The position numbers and the translations under genes were made by a program. Shown here piece after piece: positions 22,823 through 32,776 of a stretch of DNA of 64,000 nt. Numbering within the stretch: the stretch's first letter is position 1; each line of letters starts with the position of its first letter. Source of the DNA: Thelephora terrestris (Eukaryota; Basidiomycota; Agaricomycetes; Thelephorales; Thelephoraceae); NCBI GenBank assembly GCA_015956445.1, contig WIUZ02000005.1, forward strand, positions 992,001 to 1,056,000, written 5' to 3'. The notes beneath the pieces were generated by a model. It saw only the letters and a list, made by a program, of their open reading frames with translations, did not search any database and had not been told where the DNA came from.

Positions 22823-23797
22823 TTAACCATTCGGTGTCAAGTTGAGCGAGTTCTCCCCCGACGACGTCGTGCCATCCGTCGTCTTCGCTGTCGACGCCGT
22901 CCCGTTCAGCTGGTCGTTTCCCGACAGGCGTGCTGGAATTCCGTTAGTTTGGTCGGATGTGCCACTGCCGCCAGCACCGGTCGGGCTCGTCGATTCTGGG
23001 GCGACGTGCTCCCGTTTTGTACGTATGTCCTGGTAGAACTCATTGGCCTCGTTCATCTTGTTTACCTCTTCCTGTTTAGCGTCGAGCCAGCGCTGGAGAA
23101 GCTTGGCGTTATCCTTGACGAGTATCGCGTTGCGTTCTTCTATCTGACCAAGCTCGAGCTGTAGGGTGTTGATCTCGTCGTGGAGAATCTGAGCGGTACG
23201 GTCCTTCTCTGTCATGAGCTCATTGTGCTGCTCGACCTTTCGCGCGAGAATCGAGGCCTCTTCTTGTAGTTTACGCATGCTCTCTGCCTCAATGCGAGAG
23301 AATTCCTCCTTCTCACGCAGGGTCTCAGTCATAGAGAGGAGTCGCTGGGTGTTCTGGTTCTGCGTCTTGTACACGCTCGCGAGTTCATCACGGAGAGATG
23401 AGATTTGAGACTCGAGAGAGACAATGTACGCTGCGCGGACGGGGTTCCTTTACAAGCGATGGATTAGGATTGTGAGTGAAGATGGAATTCATTAATGAGC
23501 CTCACTCTTCTCCCGTTCCTGGAACATAGACGGTGGAACTACTTGGATTCGTGCGAACGCTGCCCATAGCGCGCAAAAGGGAGGCATTGCGCTCTTTGAG
23601 CAGCTTTGTCTGTTGGACTAGCCGTCTATCTTTGCAGGGCGAGAAGAATCTAAGTCAATGAGCCTGTTGCCAGAGAAGAAATCGGCATGAGGGGTTTTCA
23701 CCGTACATTGTTCGATTATAGAGGCATGAGAATTCTCTCTGGCATTTCGCTCGAGCAGCCGAAGTCGTAGCTGGTCCTGCCACGACGGATCAGCCAT
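22823..23797 (-). CDS. ATG16: Autophagy protein 16
   Basis: Coiled-coil partner of the Atg12-Atg5 conjugate, which together act as the E3 for Atg8 lipidation at the phagophore. Minus-strand exons 23797-23707, 23629-23506 and 23447-22823 sum to 280 codons. The N-terminal helix WQDQLRLRLLERNARE matches the Atg5-binding motif. A long coiled coil runs from about residue 75 to 200, ending with the diagnostic RWLDAKQEEVNKMNEANEF. The last 60 residues are Ser/Thr/Gly-rich and probably disordered. There is no WD40 region, as is normal in fungi. The gene is head to head with YPT7, 193 bp apart. Confidence 0.93.
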
Positions 23798-23989
23798 GGC
23801 AGTCGTACGAGGGGCCGTCGAGATGGAAAAGATGATATGTGGAACGTAAGACGGTGACGAGCGTGACCGGAGGTAACGGAACCGGGAACCGTGACTGGGG
23901 GACAACTTCGACTCCCTCCCAGCTGACAGTATTCCCCCAACTACACCCTCCCTCGTCCCTTGATCTTTCCTCTCATCTCGTACGAAGCG

Positions 23990-24926
23990 ATGGGCCGCGT
24001 CCTTCTCAAGGTGAAGCACGCTCACCTCCCTCGCAAACCATACGCCAACCACGGCTAACCTTTTGTCCATATCACATTAGGTTATTATTCTGGGCGACAG
24101 TGGGTTAGTTCAGTCCCCTTCGCCTCCTCGTCTTCCTAAAGTGACTTACGACTCGGAATCAGCGTCGGGAAGACCTCGCTCATGAACCAATATGTGAATA
24201 AGCGGTTCAGCAACCAATACAAGGCGACCATCGGAGCCGACTTGTTCGTCTTTTGCCTCCTCCGTACCTCGTGCCAGGCTCACTCACTCCAAATCTCCTC
24301 CAGCTTGACAAAAGAAGTCATGGTTGATGACCGGTTGGTCACGATGCAGGTTCGGATCTTGTTTTCGTTTGCTGCGCGTGCACTCCAAGTGGCGCTGGTT
24401 TAATATGTTTCTGACTATCGGCAGTTATGGGATACTGCCGGCCAAGAGCGATTCCAATCCCTCGGTGTCGCGTTCTACCGCGGCGCAGACTGCTGTGTCC
24501 TCGTGTACGATGTCAATAGCTCCAAGTCTTTCGAGACTTTGGACAGTTGGAGGGACGAGTTCCTCATCCAGGCTAGTCCCCGGGACCCTGAGAACTTCCC
24601 ATTCGTCGTGTTGGGTAACAAGATTGATATGGAGGAGAATAAGAGGCAGGTCACCCAGAAACGCGCAATGACCTGGTGCCAATCCAAGGGGAACATTCCA
24701 TACTTCGAGACCTCCGCTAAGGAGGCCATCAATGTCGAGCAAGCGTTCCAGACTGTCGCAAAGAACGCCTTGCATCAGGATCAGGAGGAGCAACTGTGCG
24801 TCGATTTGGTAGTCCTTTTATTATCCTTCCTTCAGCTCATGTTCCCTTCCCCACAGATACGTGGACTACCCTGACCCTATCCGTATCGACGCAGAGAGCT
24901 CTCAGAACTATGGCTGCAACTGTTGA
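23990..24926 (+). CDS. YPT7: Rab7/Ypt7 GTPase
   Basis: Small GTPase of late endosomes and vacuoles, needed for vacuole fusion and autophagosome-vacuole fusion. Six exons (23990-24010, 24081-24103, 24163-24243, 24304-24349, 24425-24795, 24857-24926) sum to 204 codons, 203 residues. P-loop GDSGVGKTS (12-20), switch [12 protein letters not shown], switch [27 protein letters not shown] and ETSAK are all present. The Rab7-specific YVDYPDPI and a C-terminal CNC double-cysteine prenylation site follow. The first exon codes only seven residues (MGRVLLK), a little shorter than the usual leader. Confidence 0.96.
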
Positions 24927-25232
24927 CCTACTTCTGAGCTGCCCGTTCGGACACATCCACACACTTCATCTCTTGTTCTCACTTAGCTCCTCTTACACAC
25001 ATCTGCGACGTTCCCTTGTCACCTTCACCGCCTCTTCTTGCATGTTACCCGAGGTTCTGTTTCACGTCCTAGTAACGTAGTCACTTTGTCTTGCTAGAGA
25101 CCCGTTTTGTACACTAATCTCCTCAATAACCCGACTTTTTATTACCTGAACGACTTTTGTGGAGATATCATAATGTCATGAATGAAATAAGAGCAGTCCT
25201 AGGCTGGTGCAATGACGCGCATGTGCAGTAAA
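24927..25232. other. Convergent gap YPT7 / transporter
   Basis: 3' flanks of two converging genes. No gene or element recognised. Confidence 0.5.
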
Positions 25233-27290
25233 TTAAACCTTGGATGCGTACTTGCTCCAACCTCGTACCGTTTTGCCATACCTCCAGAACAACCAGGGTC
25301 TATGATCGGCCGGGTGAGCGATCAGTAATACTTCACTATTGACAACGTAAATCGTCAGGTGGCGGGAAAGCTTACGCTGGACATCCAATGGCGACTGCCA
25401 CCGAGAACAATACGGTGTTACCCTTGCCGTATCCTAGAGATTTATACATGGCAGGGGCGAACAGAGGGAAACCAAAGCCTGCAAGGGATCTGAGAGTGCC
25501 TACGGCTGCGAGAGCGGATGCAGAGTGAATCGCGTAGGTATCAATCACATAGGATTGGGTTGCGAGGGAGCATATCAAAATCCCTGCTCCTGCTATTACC
25601 AGTCCCTGCGATGGGGCGTTAGGGAACTTCTCGATTAGCTGAGGTAGAAAACCGCCACAACGTACGATATCGGGACAGATCCAGTGCGTTCTTGCTTGTG
25701 CGGTCCAGCCTGTGATGAGGATACCGGTTGGAAGAAGAATGGTTCCTGGTACCAATGACGCTACGAGCAAAAAATGAATTCAGCAAGAGCACGAACGGAC
25801 GACCTTGACAATTGAGTTTTATTCACGAAGTCTGAACTCTGGTTTCCCAACGCCTCCGGCCTTCTCTTTCAATGTGGCGTACGTCCTGTCCATTGTTCTA
25901 GAAAGAATCATGGCGCCTCCGTACATACCAATCCCGAGCGGGATGTAATGTAGGCCAGCGATGCCGACTGAGAAGCCATAGACGTCTTGAAAAATCGAGG
26001 GGATCGCGGTCAGGAAGACTGTATTCGAGACATGTTGGCTGATGAGTGGAGGTTGAAGTTTTGCGAGACTCACGGTACATAACGCCATAAGTGAAAGCGA
26101 GATATAAACCGAAGAGTTGGATAACCGGCTCGGTAATAAAGAACACGAACGGCCGTATCAGTCGTACTTGGAGAAGGTGTTTCCAGCTGCTGATCTCCCC
26201 GTGAATCGCAGGGTACGGACCGTTCAAAAATACGCCACCTGTTGTTGGACTCTGAATAAGTGGTTTTGAACACTGGGGTCGCCCCCGTCTTGTCCATGCG
26301 CTGATGTTCCTTTCGCACTCTTGCAGCCTTCCGCTCGAGCAGAACGGGTGCATATGCTACAGCACACCAGCATGAGCTGCAGACTAGCTTGTGTTATTCG
26401 ACGCACTTTCGTCAAGGAGGAAAATACCGGCTGCTTGGACCGCGGCTCCGATGATAGTTGACCCCCAAAATATCCACCGCCAATCCGATCCCTGTGCTAT
26501 CCAGGCTCCAGCAAGCGGCCCTACCACAGGACCCAGAACCGGAGCAAGAAGATACAATGATAGTGCTCGGCCTCGTTCTTCTGGGTTCCAGACATCCGAG
26601 ATTACACCCCCACCGATCTAGAAGTCAGATGGGTCATTCGGGTTGTCGCTCAACGGCTGGAAGGTGAGACCCTTACGGCGAGAGGTGCACCTCCTCCCAG
26701 ACCAGCCATAAAACGGAGTACGAAGAGCTGTGATTTGTTCTGAGCAAAGCCGCATCCCAGATTGAAGGCTGGATGGTATTTAATCTCCGTTCCCCGTCGT
26801 GGATACTGGATGTTTATACCCACCGAGGAAGAGGAGGTTCGTAGACTGCAGCAGACGCGCCCTCCCGTAGATCTCTGAAAGAGGGGCGAACAAGAGTGGA
26901 CCAAACGCTGAATATTCCAAAATATCGGTAAAACTTCGTGGCTTCGGAGTTGATGGCAATTGCGCCGTACCGTATGCGAGGACAAATATAGAGACGGTCA
27001 ACACGGACTCGACGGGGCTTCTGATGTGAAATTCTTCTGCTATATCAGATGCAGCTGGTGCTGACATTGCCGATGCGAATGGACTGAGAAAAGTGTAGGC
27101 GGAGGCCAAACCTGTTACAGCCCATTTCTTGTAGAATGACCAACTGCACGAAGGGGCTTCAGTTTTGCGTCGTGTGATATGTGATGAGTTCTGACTTTTT
27201 AGGGTTATTTAGATCGTCGGGACCGTCCCAGTCGACTATGAAATGATTTGTTTCATTTTCGTTGGCAGAACCTGCCTCCGGGTCGATCAT
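25233..27290 (-). CDS. MFS drug/polyamine transporter, DHA1 type
   Basis: Twelve-helix proton antiporter of the fungal DHA1 group (TPO/FLU1-like). The first exon starts at 27290 (MIDPEAGSANENE) and joins NPKN to WSFYKKWAVTGLASAYTFL, the hallmark NPxNWS-KKW entry to helix 1. Further blocks are FHIRSPVESVLTVSIFVLAYG, PLLFAPLSEIYGR (the motif A loop), FNLGCGFAQN, LRFMAGLGGGAPLA, GRALSLYLLAPVLGPVVGPLAGAW (the antiporter motif C helix), the DRTYATLK loop and the C-terminal PWLFWRYGKTVRGWSKYASK. Several introns; the last exon was joined in frame after AIGCPA. It looks whole. Substrate cannot be read from sequence. Confidence 0.85.
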
Positions 27291-27753
27291 GTCATGCGGA
27301 GACGAGAAGCTCATCGATCACTTGCCATTCCTTCCGCTCCCACTGCTGCTGTACGAGTCTGCGCTACTGTACCCCTTTCCTCCCTCCCTGCGCGTCCACT
27401 AAAAGGCGACAGAGCCATCTCAGTTGTTGCTCCAGCAAGACAATAGTGTCACAGGATGCCCTTCATCAGCAATGGCATTCCTTTGTGCCACAATGCGTCA
27501 ATGCCCCCTCCCCCGTGATTGATATTGCATGTAAGATGTAAGATACCTAAGCTCTTCTCCCTTTCCGTTCTCTTCTGTGTCCAGTTTGCATCTACGGCTC
27601 AGTGATTTCAGTGGAGCAACGGAGGGGGTAGCGATCCTCGCCTGGACCAGGCTGTTCTTCTGGACGCTCTTCAAAAGCCGGTACTATCACCTCCTCCAGT
27701 TGGTTGTACCCCATAACCAACATCTATCTACGCCCCCCAGAGACACTCTGAAG
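27291..27753. other. Divergent upstream region, no gene
   Basis: About 460 bp between the transporter start and the next gene on the plus strand. Short open frames have no recognisable motif. Confidence 0.4.
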
Positions 27754-28307
27754 ATGTCTCTTATCGCTGTGCCACTTCGCAGCGTATTCCACGTTTTGTG
27801 CAACGTCCCTGCCCCCAGTGCATTCTCGGCTGACAAACCTTCCGCCGCCCTCCCACAAGCTGCGCCACACAGTCCGTACCCAGTTTTTCCAATCAGTACC
27901 TCCAAAGGTTGCCACAACGTAAGCTACATCATGTATTCACTGTGTTGGATTTTCCGTTCCGAGTCCGTTATCAGAACCCATTGGTTATCCCAGGATACTC
28001 GCCACCCAAACGCTATAAGCCGTATCCGTCACCCCGGGTTTTCCCTTCGCTACAGCATCTCGCCCTTGAACGAAATAGCGAAAGAACAAAGCGACGTAGG
28101 GCTCGGTCCCGGCGACCCGGCGGTAGCGCGATCCAGCCACCCGTCCCTGCGTACACTCCGCACCCACAGCACAGCGCTGGGGTCGTAGCGGTTGCCGCCT
28201 CGATCCCCCCGATGGCGGAGGATTGTGATGTGGAGATGGACGAAGCAACCTTTACACCGGAAGTGGACCTCATTGACGTTGAAATGCTGGATGACTTTCT
28301 TCCTTAA
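27754..28307 (+). CDS. Hypothetical protein, basic middle and acidic end
   Basis: Not recognised. Two exons, 27754-27918 and 27975-28307, both ending in phase 0, give 165 residues. The first half is hydrophobic and proline-rich without a clear helix anchor. The centre has GYSPPKRYKPYPSPR and a nuclear-signal-like KRRRARSRR. The last 35 residues are strongly acidic and hydrophobic (DCDVEMDEATFTPEVDLIDVEM), ending LDDFLP, which resembles a short transactivation or protein-docking tail. The splice signals (GTAAGC, ATCAG) are good. It may be a small nuclear adaptor, but this is guesswork. Confidence 0.45.
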
Positions 28308-28975
28308 AATTGCGGAAGCCTCGTGGTGTGGCATCCCCAAGATACCAGGACCATAGTCGGTTCCCTCGGTGGTAACGGCTATTGGTTTCCCGCCCTTGGT
28401 AAAGTTTGTGTCTCTCTCCAGCATAGTCATTGAGCTGATGAACTCAGTGGCCCTTTCAGTGGACTCGGTCTACATGAACCCCATATGACCGAGTGCCGTT
28501 GAGGTCCATCGGCACATAAGGCGACCATGCGGCTGGCATGACTTTCGCGCTTGGAAGCGGAATTTTGATATTACCGTGATAGGCAAGCGGACGCTGCCCG
28601 CCCAAGGTCAAATGATTTCGGATGGGATCGTTCGCCGTTGGACGTGGCGCGCAGCGATGGATCGATATCTTCATGCAAGGGAACGCACGAAACCAACACC
28701 ACTTCGGGTTTTACTCATGCATTATCGCGATGTTTTTTCGATTTGGAATGCCGTCACCATCGATGAGGGTCGTGTCTCCCCTCAATTCATTTCTTACACC
28801 CGCATTTTTCATACCCCTTGGTTATTTGCTCTGACCATGTTTTCGACGTCTGTAACACGGCTTCTTTTATCGGTTGGCCCTTTTCACTCCTATTCTGAGG
28901 TCTTGGGCTGTGTGGGTGTACTTGGTCGGTTTCCATACGGAAATATTTTGGACCCTCTCATGAATGGCGCCGCGA
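28308..28975 (-). pseudogene. Decayed coding-like stretch, family not recognised
   Basis: The minus strand carries protein-like segments in more than one frame, such as RNHLTLGGQRPLAYHGNIKI and ERDTNFTKGGKPIAVTTEGT, which are too low in compositional bias to be chance but are interrupted. I do not recognise the family; a transposon-borne or element-borne gene is possible. It is broken. The plus-strand open frame 28576-29166 across the same region has no recognisable motif. Confidence 0.3.
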
Positions 28976-29549
28976 TGACCTCAGCTCGGTCGATCAAGGA
29001 GATGGTTACTGAATTGATCCGCGTGCGCAATAAACTCAACGCGCGTCTGTCAGCATTGCAAATCCAACTTCAAGCTTCAACTCTAATCCCACCCAACGCT
29101 GCGCAATCCAGACCGAGTATGTCAACTAGGCGTCGCAGACGAATCGAGACCCCTCGTAAAGGGTGACTAGGTGTACTAGGTTATCTAAGAGTCCGCCGCT
29201 GGGAACGTCTTCACTCTCCGGTTCGCAATGACCATGGTCGAACGTCCTCGCCCTTTGTTCGTTCTGGGGTGCTGGCTTTTGCTTCACGGTCAGTGCATCA
29301 GCTTTGATAACACCCGGCGACCGTGCTTGCCTTTATTGGGATTATCGGGCCAGACCATACAAACCGTCGGACCCGCATCTAGTGGCCCAACAGCCGTGGG
29401 CACGTCCGCTCCCCTCGTTATCCTGTGCAATCGCCTTCTTATAAAGCCCGTGTAGCTCCTTGGAATCTCCGCACCGCTCTTACCCTCTCCCCTCCTCGAC
29501 ACTCTACCAACTTTTGCTTCCCCCCCTCTTTGCGTTCACCAAATTCGCC
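28976..29549. other. Upstream region of the next unknown gene
   Basis: Holds a short helical-looking open frame on the plus strand (about 28960-29166: IKEMVTELIRVRNKLNARLS then RRRRRIETPRK) of uncertain status, then an apparent promoter. No other feature seen. Confidence 0.3.
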
Positions 29550-30804
29550 ATGCAGTTACTGTACGGAAACACCACCACCTCTACTTCCCGATCCACGCTA
29601 CGCATCGGAGAAGCGCGTAACTCTCGCCGCCACGACCAGGTTGGCCCTTCAAGGACGCGGCTGGCCAATCGCCACAACCCCTACGCGACCACCCCGTCCC
29701 AACAGGATACCGAGGGGTCGACGCGGAAGGGGCAGCGCCGCAACCAGCGTGAAGGACGCCCGAGACCTTCGAACAAGCGGGTGAGTGTCTGTTTGGATAT
29801 CTTCGTCGGATGTTGTTAACAATGAGTTGTCAGCCTTCCGCAATTACCGCGGATGTCGCCGCGACCACTCCGAGTGGCACCTGGGAAGGAGCCTCCCAGG
29901 ATGTCCCCTATCTCCGGCTCCCCGAATCTACCCCCACCCCTCCCTCTCCCGGCCACGCCACACCCAAACCCGAATGCGCGCCGGCCGTGAGTATTCCAGT
30001 ACCGAACCCCTCCTCTCAAGCCATGCTAATCAACCTCCACAGTACACGTCGACCACCGTGCTTCTCCCTCCCCCGACCACCTCCCGCCTTGTGGCACGAG
30101 ACACGCCGCTGGATGAGGTACGTCTGGCTTGAACTCGGTCTCCCAGCATTAACTCACGTTTCTGTCACAGTTCGGCTTGTACTCGTTCCTTGAGTACGAG
30201 GACAACTACGGGTCAAGCTTCGTGGGTCATATTCTTACTATCTGAACCCTTCGCATTCTCATGACATCTTTGACAGTTTGACTCGTTTGACCTGAGCTGC
30301 TCCGCATCGTACCCGGAGCAAACCACCGCGCATGGAGCGGAAGAGGAGGAGCAGATCCTCCCGACCATCTCCCGCGCATCCACACCCTTCCCCGAGCCTG
30401 CACGGCGTTCTGCAGGCAAAATCAACCTTTCGAGCCTTCACCACAGAGTGATGCGCTCGAAGGGCTACGTCCCGGACGTCTCGCTCGATCAACTCGACGG
30501 GGTGGTTCGTGAGCGGATCCTTCGCCAGGCGGATCGGCTGATGTTCGAGTACCAGGCCCAATCCCGTGAACAGCGGAAGTGGCGTGGGTACCGCGAACCA
30601 GAGGACGACGGCCTCTTGAAGAGGTCAAAGAAGAAGGTCCGCTTCAACCCCTGCTCGACAGAGGGCAGGAACAGGAAGAAGCGGTCAGTCGGCTCCTCGG
30701 TGGATGAACTCGTCCACAAGGTTATTGTGAGTATCGCCTTGTTGCCTCCCTTATCACTCGATGTTCTTACCTTGCCCTTTCAGCGCTTTCAACTCTCGAC
30801 ATAG
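29550..30804 (+). CDS. Hypothetical fungal protein, six exons
   Basis: Not recognised. Exons 29550-29780, 29834-29986, 30043-30117, 30171-30221, 30277-30726 and 30784-30804 are all phase 0 and give 326 residues, which makes the model solid even without homology. The N-terminal 130 residues are basic and Ser/Thr/Pro-rich (disordered). Then come an aromatic segment FGLYSFLEYEDNYGSSF and a compact-looking region near residues 210-300 (NLSSLHHRVMRSKGYVPDVS, ERILRQADRLMFEYQAQSRE) followed by a basic KRSKKKVRFNP, an RVxF-like phosphatase-docking pattern (KVRFNP). The last exon codes only RFQLST. A role as a PP1-binding or nuclear protein is possible. Confidence 0.55.
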
Positions 30805-31239
30805 AGTTGACCCATTTCTCCAGGCTGCGCCCGGTTCTTTATTTTATTCTTTATTTATTTCGTTCTTAGATCGTGTGGGGTGAAGCTCGGATCTCACTCA
30901 GTTAACTTCTAGATACACTACCCACTTAGCCGCCCCTTCCATCATTCCCCATCCTCCCTCATCGCAGGGACCGTTTATCCCCCCCGACCCACCCTTCTCC
31001 CCTTCCAAAACATTGCAAGCCCCACTGCCGGTTACCTTACGCTCACAATCACGACACCTATTTTACAATTGTTGGAGTTATCCAGATGTAATTTCTTTTT
31101 CCCTTGAGTAGTTCGTCGTGCACCATAGTGGTGCGCTGGTTTCATTACTGAATTCAGTCAAGTTTTTCAGAATTTTGATTGGGATGAAGGCGACTATGCT
31201 AAGGGATCCAAGATAAAAACATGCTATTTCGAACTGATC
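30805..31239. other. Convergent gap
   Basis: 3' flanks of two converging genes; T-rich stretches only. Confidence 0.5.
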
Positions 31240-32610
31240 TCAGTCTCCAGTTCCTCTAGAGGTCCCTTGGGAAGGAGCTGAGGTAGACGGGTCCGATTTG
31301 AACAGGTCATCCATCATCATAAACGACGGATCAATGTTTTCCAAGTCAATTGACGCGGCGAGGTCGAAGAGGTTTTCTCCAGCCCCGGTCGCATGCTGAT
31401 GGCCCAGATTTTGGTTGGTTGCAGCATCGATGGATTGGAACAGGTCTCTCCCCGTGTTCTCCATAGCTGAGAAGTCGGGAAATATTTCTTCCTCTTTCAC
31501 TCTGCCTTCTGTCGGGGAAAACAGAGATTCGACGCCGCCGTTTGGTGGTTCGGGGCCAAAGATACCGGACATTTCTTCCATATCAAGGTCGAGCTCGATC
31601 GGTTTGTCGGCGGATCCGCCCAGCGTTGGATCGATATCGAGGTTCATTGACGGTGGCTCGACAACAGAATCCGAGGTCAGGTCGATATCCACGGGGTGGG
31701 ACGCAGCCTCGGACGAGGCGATGGCCGCCATGAGGTCATGTGGTAGTTCGCTGGTTGCAGTCATTGGACGAGCGGTCCTTGGTGCGAGAGTAACCGGTGA
31801 GGTCATGCCGCTTGCAGATAGTGATATCAGGTCCTCTGGGTTCATCCGCAATGAAGATAAGTCAAGTTTGTGGGGGATTGAGGGCCTCTGAAGCGAAGAA
31901 AGAGCGACAGCAGATTGTCGACGGACTGCCAACGGGGATTGGTCTATGATGCCTGTAGTTACCAGTAGCGGGGAAGTGGGCATGGTCAATGTTCCAACCA
32001 TCGGGGAGGTTGGTTTAGACGGGGGTTGAGAGGCGAGAGCGGCTTGGAGTCGCTCTTGTTCACGCCTAAGATCGCGTTGCAATACTGAAATTGCTCGTAG
32101 CTGCCACTATGTTGTGAGGATACCCATTGGCTGCAAGATCAGAAAAGCTCGTACCAAACGGGACTCCAGTGCATCACACAGTTGGTCAAACTTTTCAATC
32201 TCCCTACCAAGAGAGGCAGTAAGCGAACGCGGTGGTCCTGGAGCGTACTGGTGGATGCCACTAGGGATATGAAAGCGAGTCTTAATGATGAACTCAAGTG
32301 GCCTATACCGGACTCACAGATGTCTGGTTTGGTGGTGAAACCTGTAGATCTGTGCCGTGTTGACTACCGCATTCTATAGACGCGTGAGTTACTTGGTGTT
32401 GGGGTGATGACAGGACCATACACGAAAGCAGTTCGAAAGTGCCGCGACTTCGTTCTCGAGGATTTTCTTCTGCGGTGGTGGAGGTGGAAGCATTTCAGTT
32501 GGCGGAAGCTTCCTGGTGGGCTGAGGACGCTGAGTCGGCGTGGCTACCTGTTTGGCTGTAGCATGGCTTGAAGAGGAAGACGATTGTGTTGGTGGATGTG
32601 CGGCACTCAT
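31240..32610 (-). CDS. Mediator-tail-like acidic protein (tentative)
   Basis: Four minus-strand exons starting at 32610. The Ser/Pro-rich N-terminus ends ILENEVAALSNCFR; the second exon continues NAVVNTAQIYRFHHQTRHL; the third reads EIEKFDQLCDALESRL; the fourth reads WQLRAISVLQRDLRREQERL. These three helical blocks resemble the helical core of fungal Med2/metazoan Med29 tail subunits (asparagine-rich entry, then a KFDxLCDxLE helix). The remaining 280 residues are disordered with acidic clusters (KPIELDLDMEEMSGIFGPEP, LFDLAASIDLENID) of transactivation type. Phases at the junctions agree with the model. The Mediator assignment is an inference from pattern only; another nuclear coiled-coil protein is possible. 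Confidence 0.45.
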
Positions 32611-32776
32611 GGTCGTCCAAGGTCGAGAGACGAGATCGGTGTTGCACCACTTAAATGATCAAATCACAGAGAACACCCTCTACCCCGTACGGCTTCCAGG
32701 ACTGCACGGGCCTTCTCAAGGCAGTTCACCATCTGGACTGTTGTAAAGGCTACGTTTCAGTGGACCGGCGCACGAC

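Noticed and set aside
28576-29166. 196-codon plus-strand open frame
   Set aside because: It runs antisense to the coding-like minus-strand segments and shows no motif except a short helical end; not supported as a gene.
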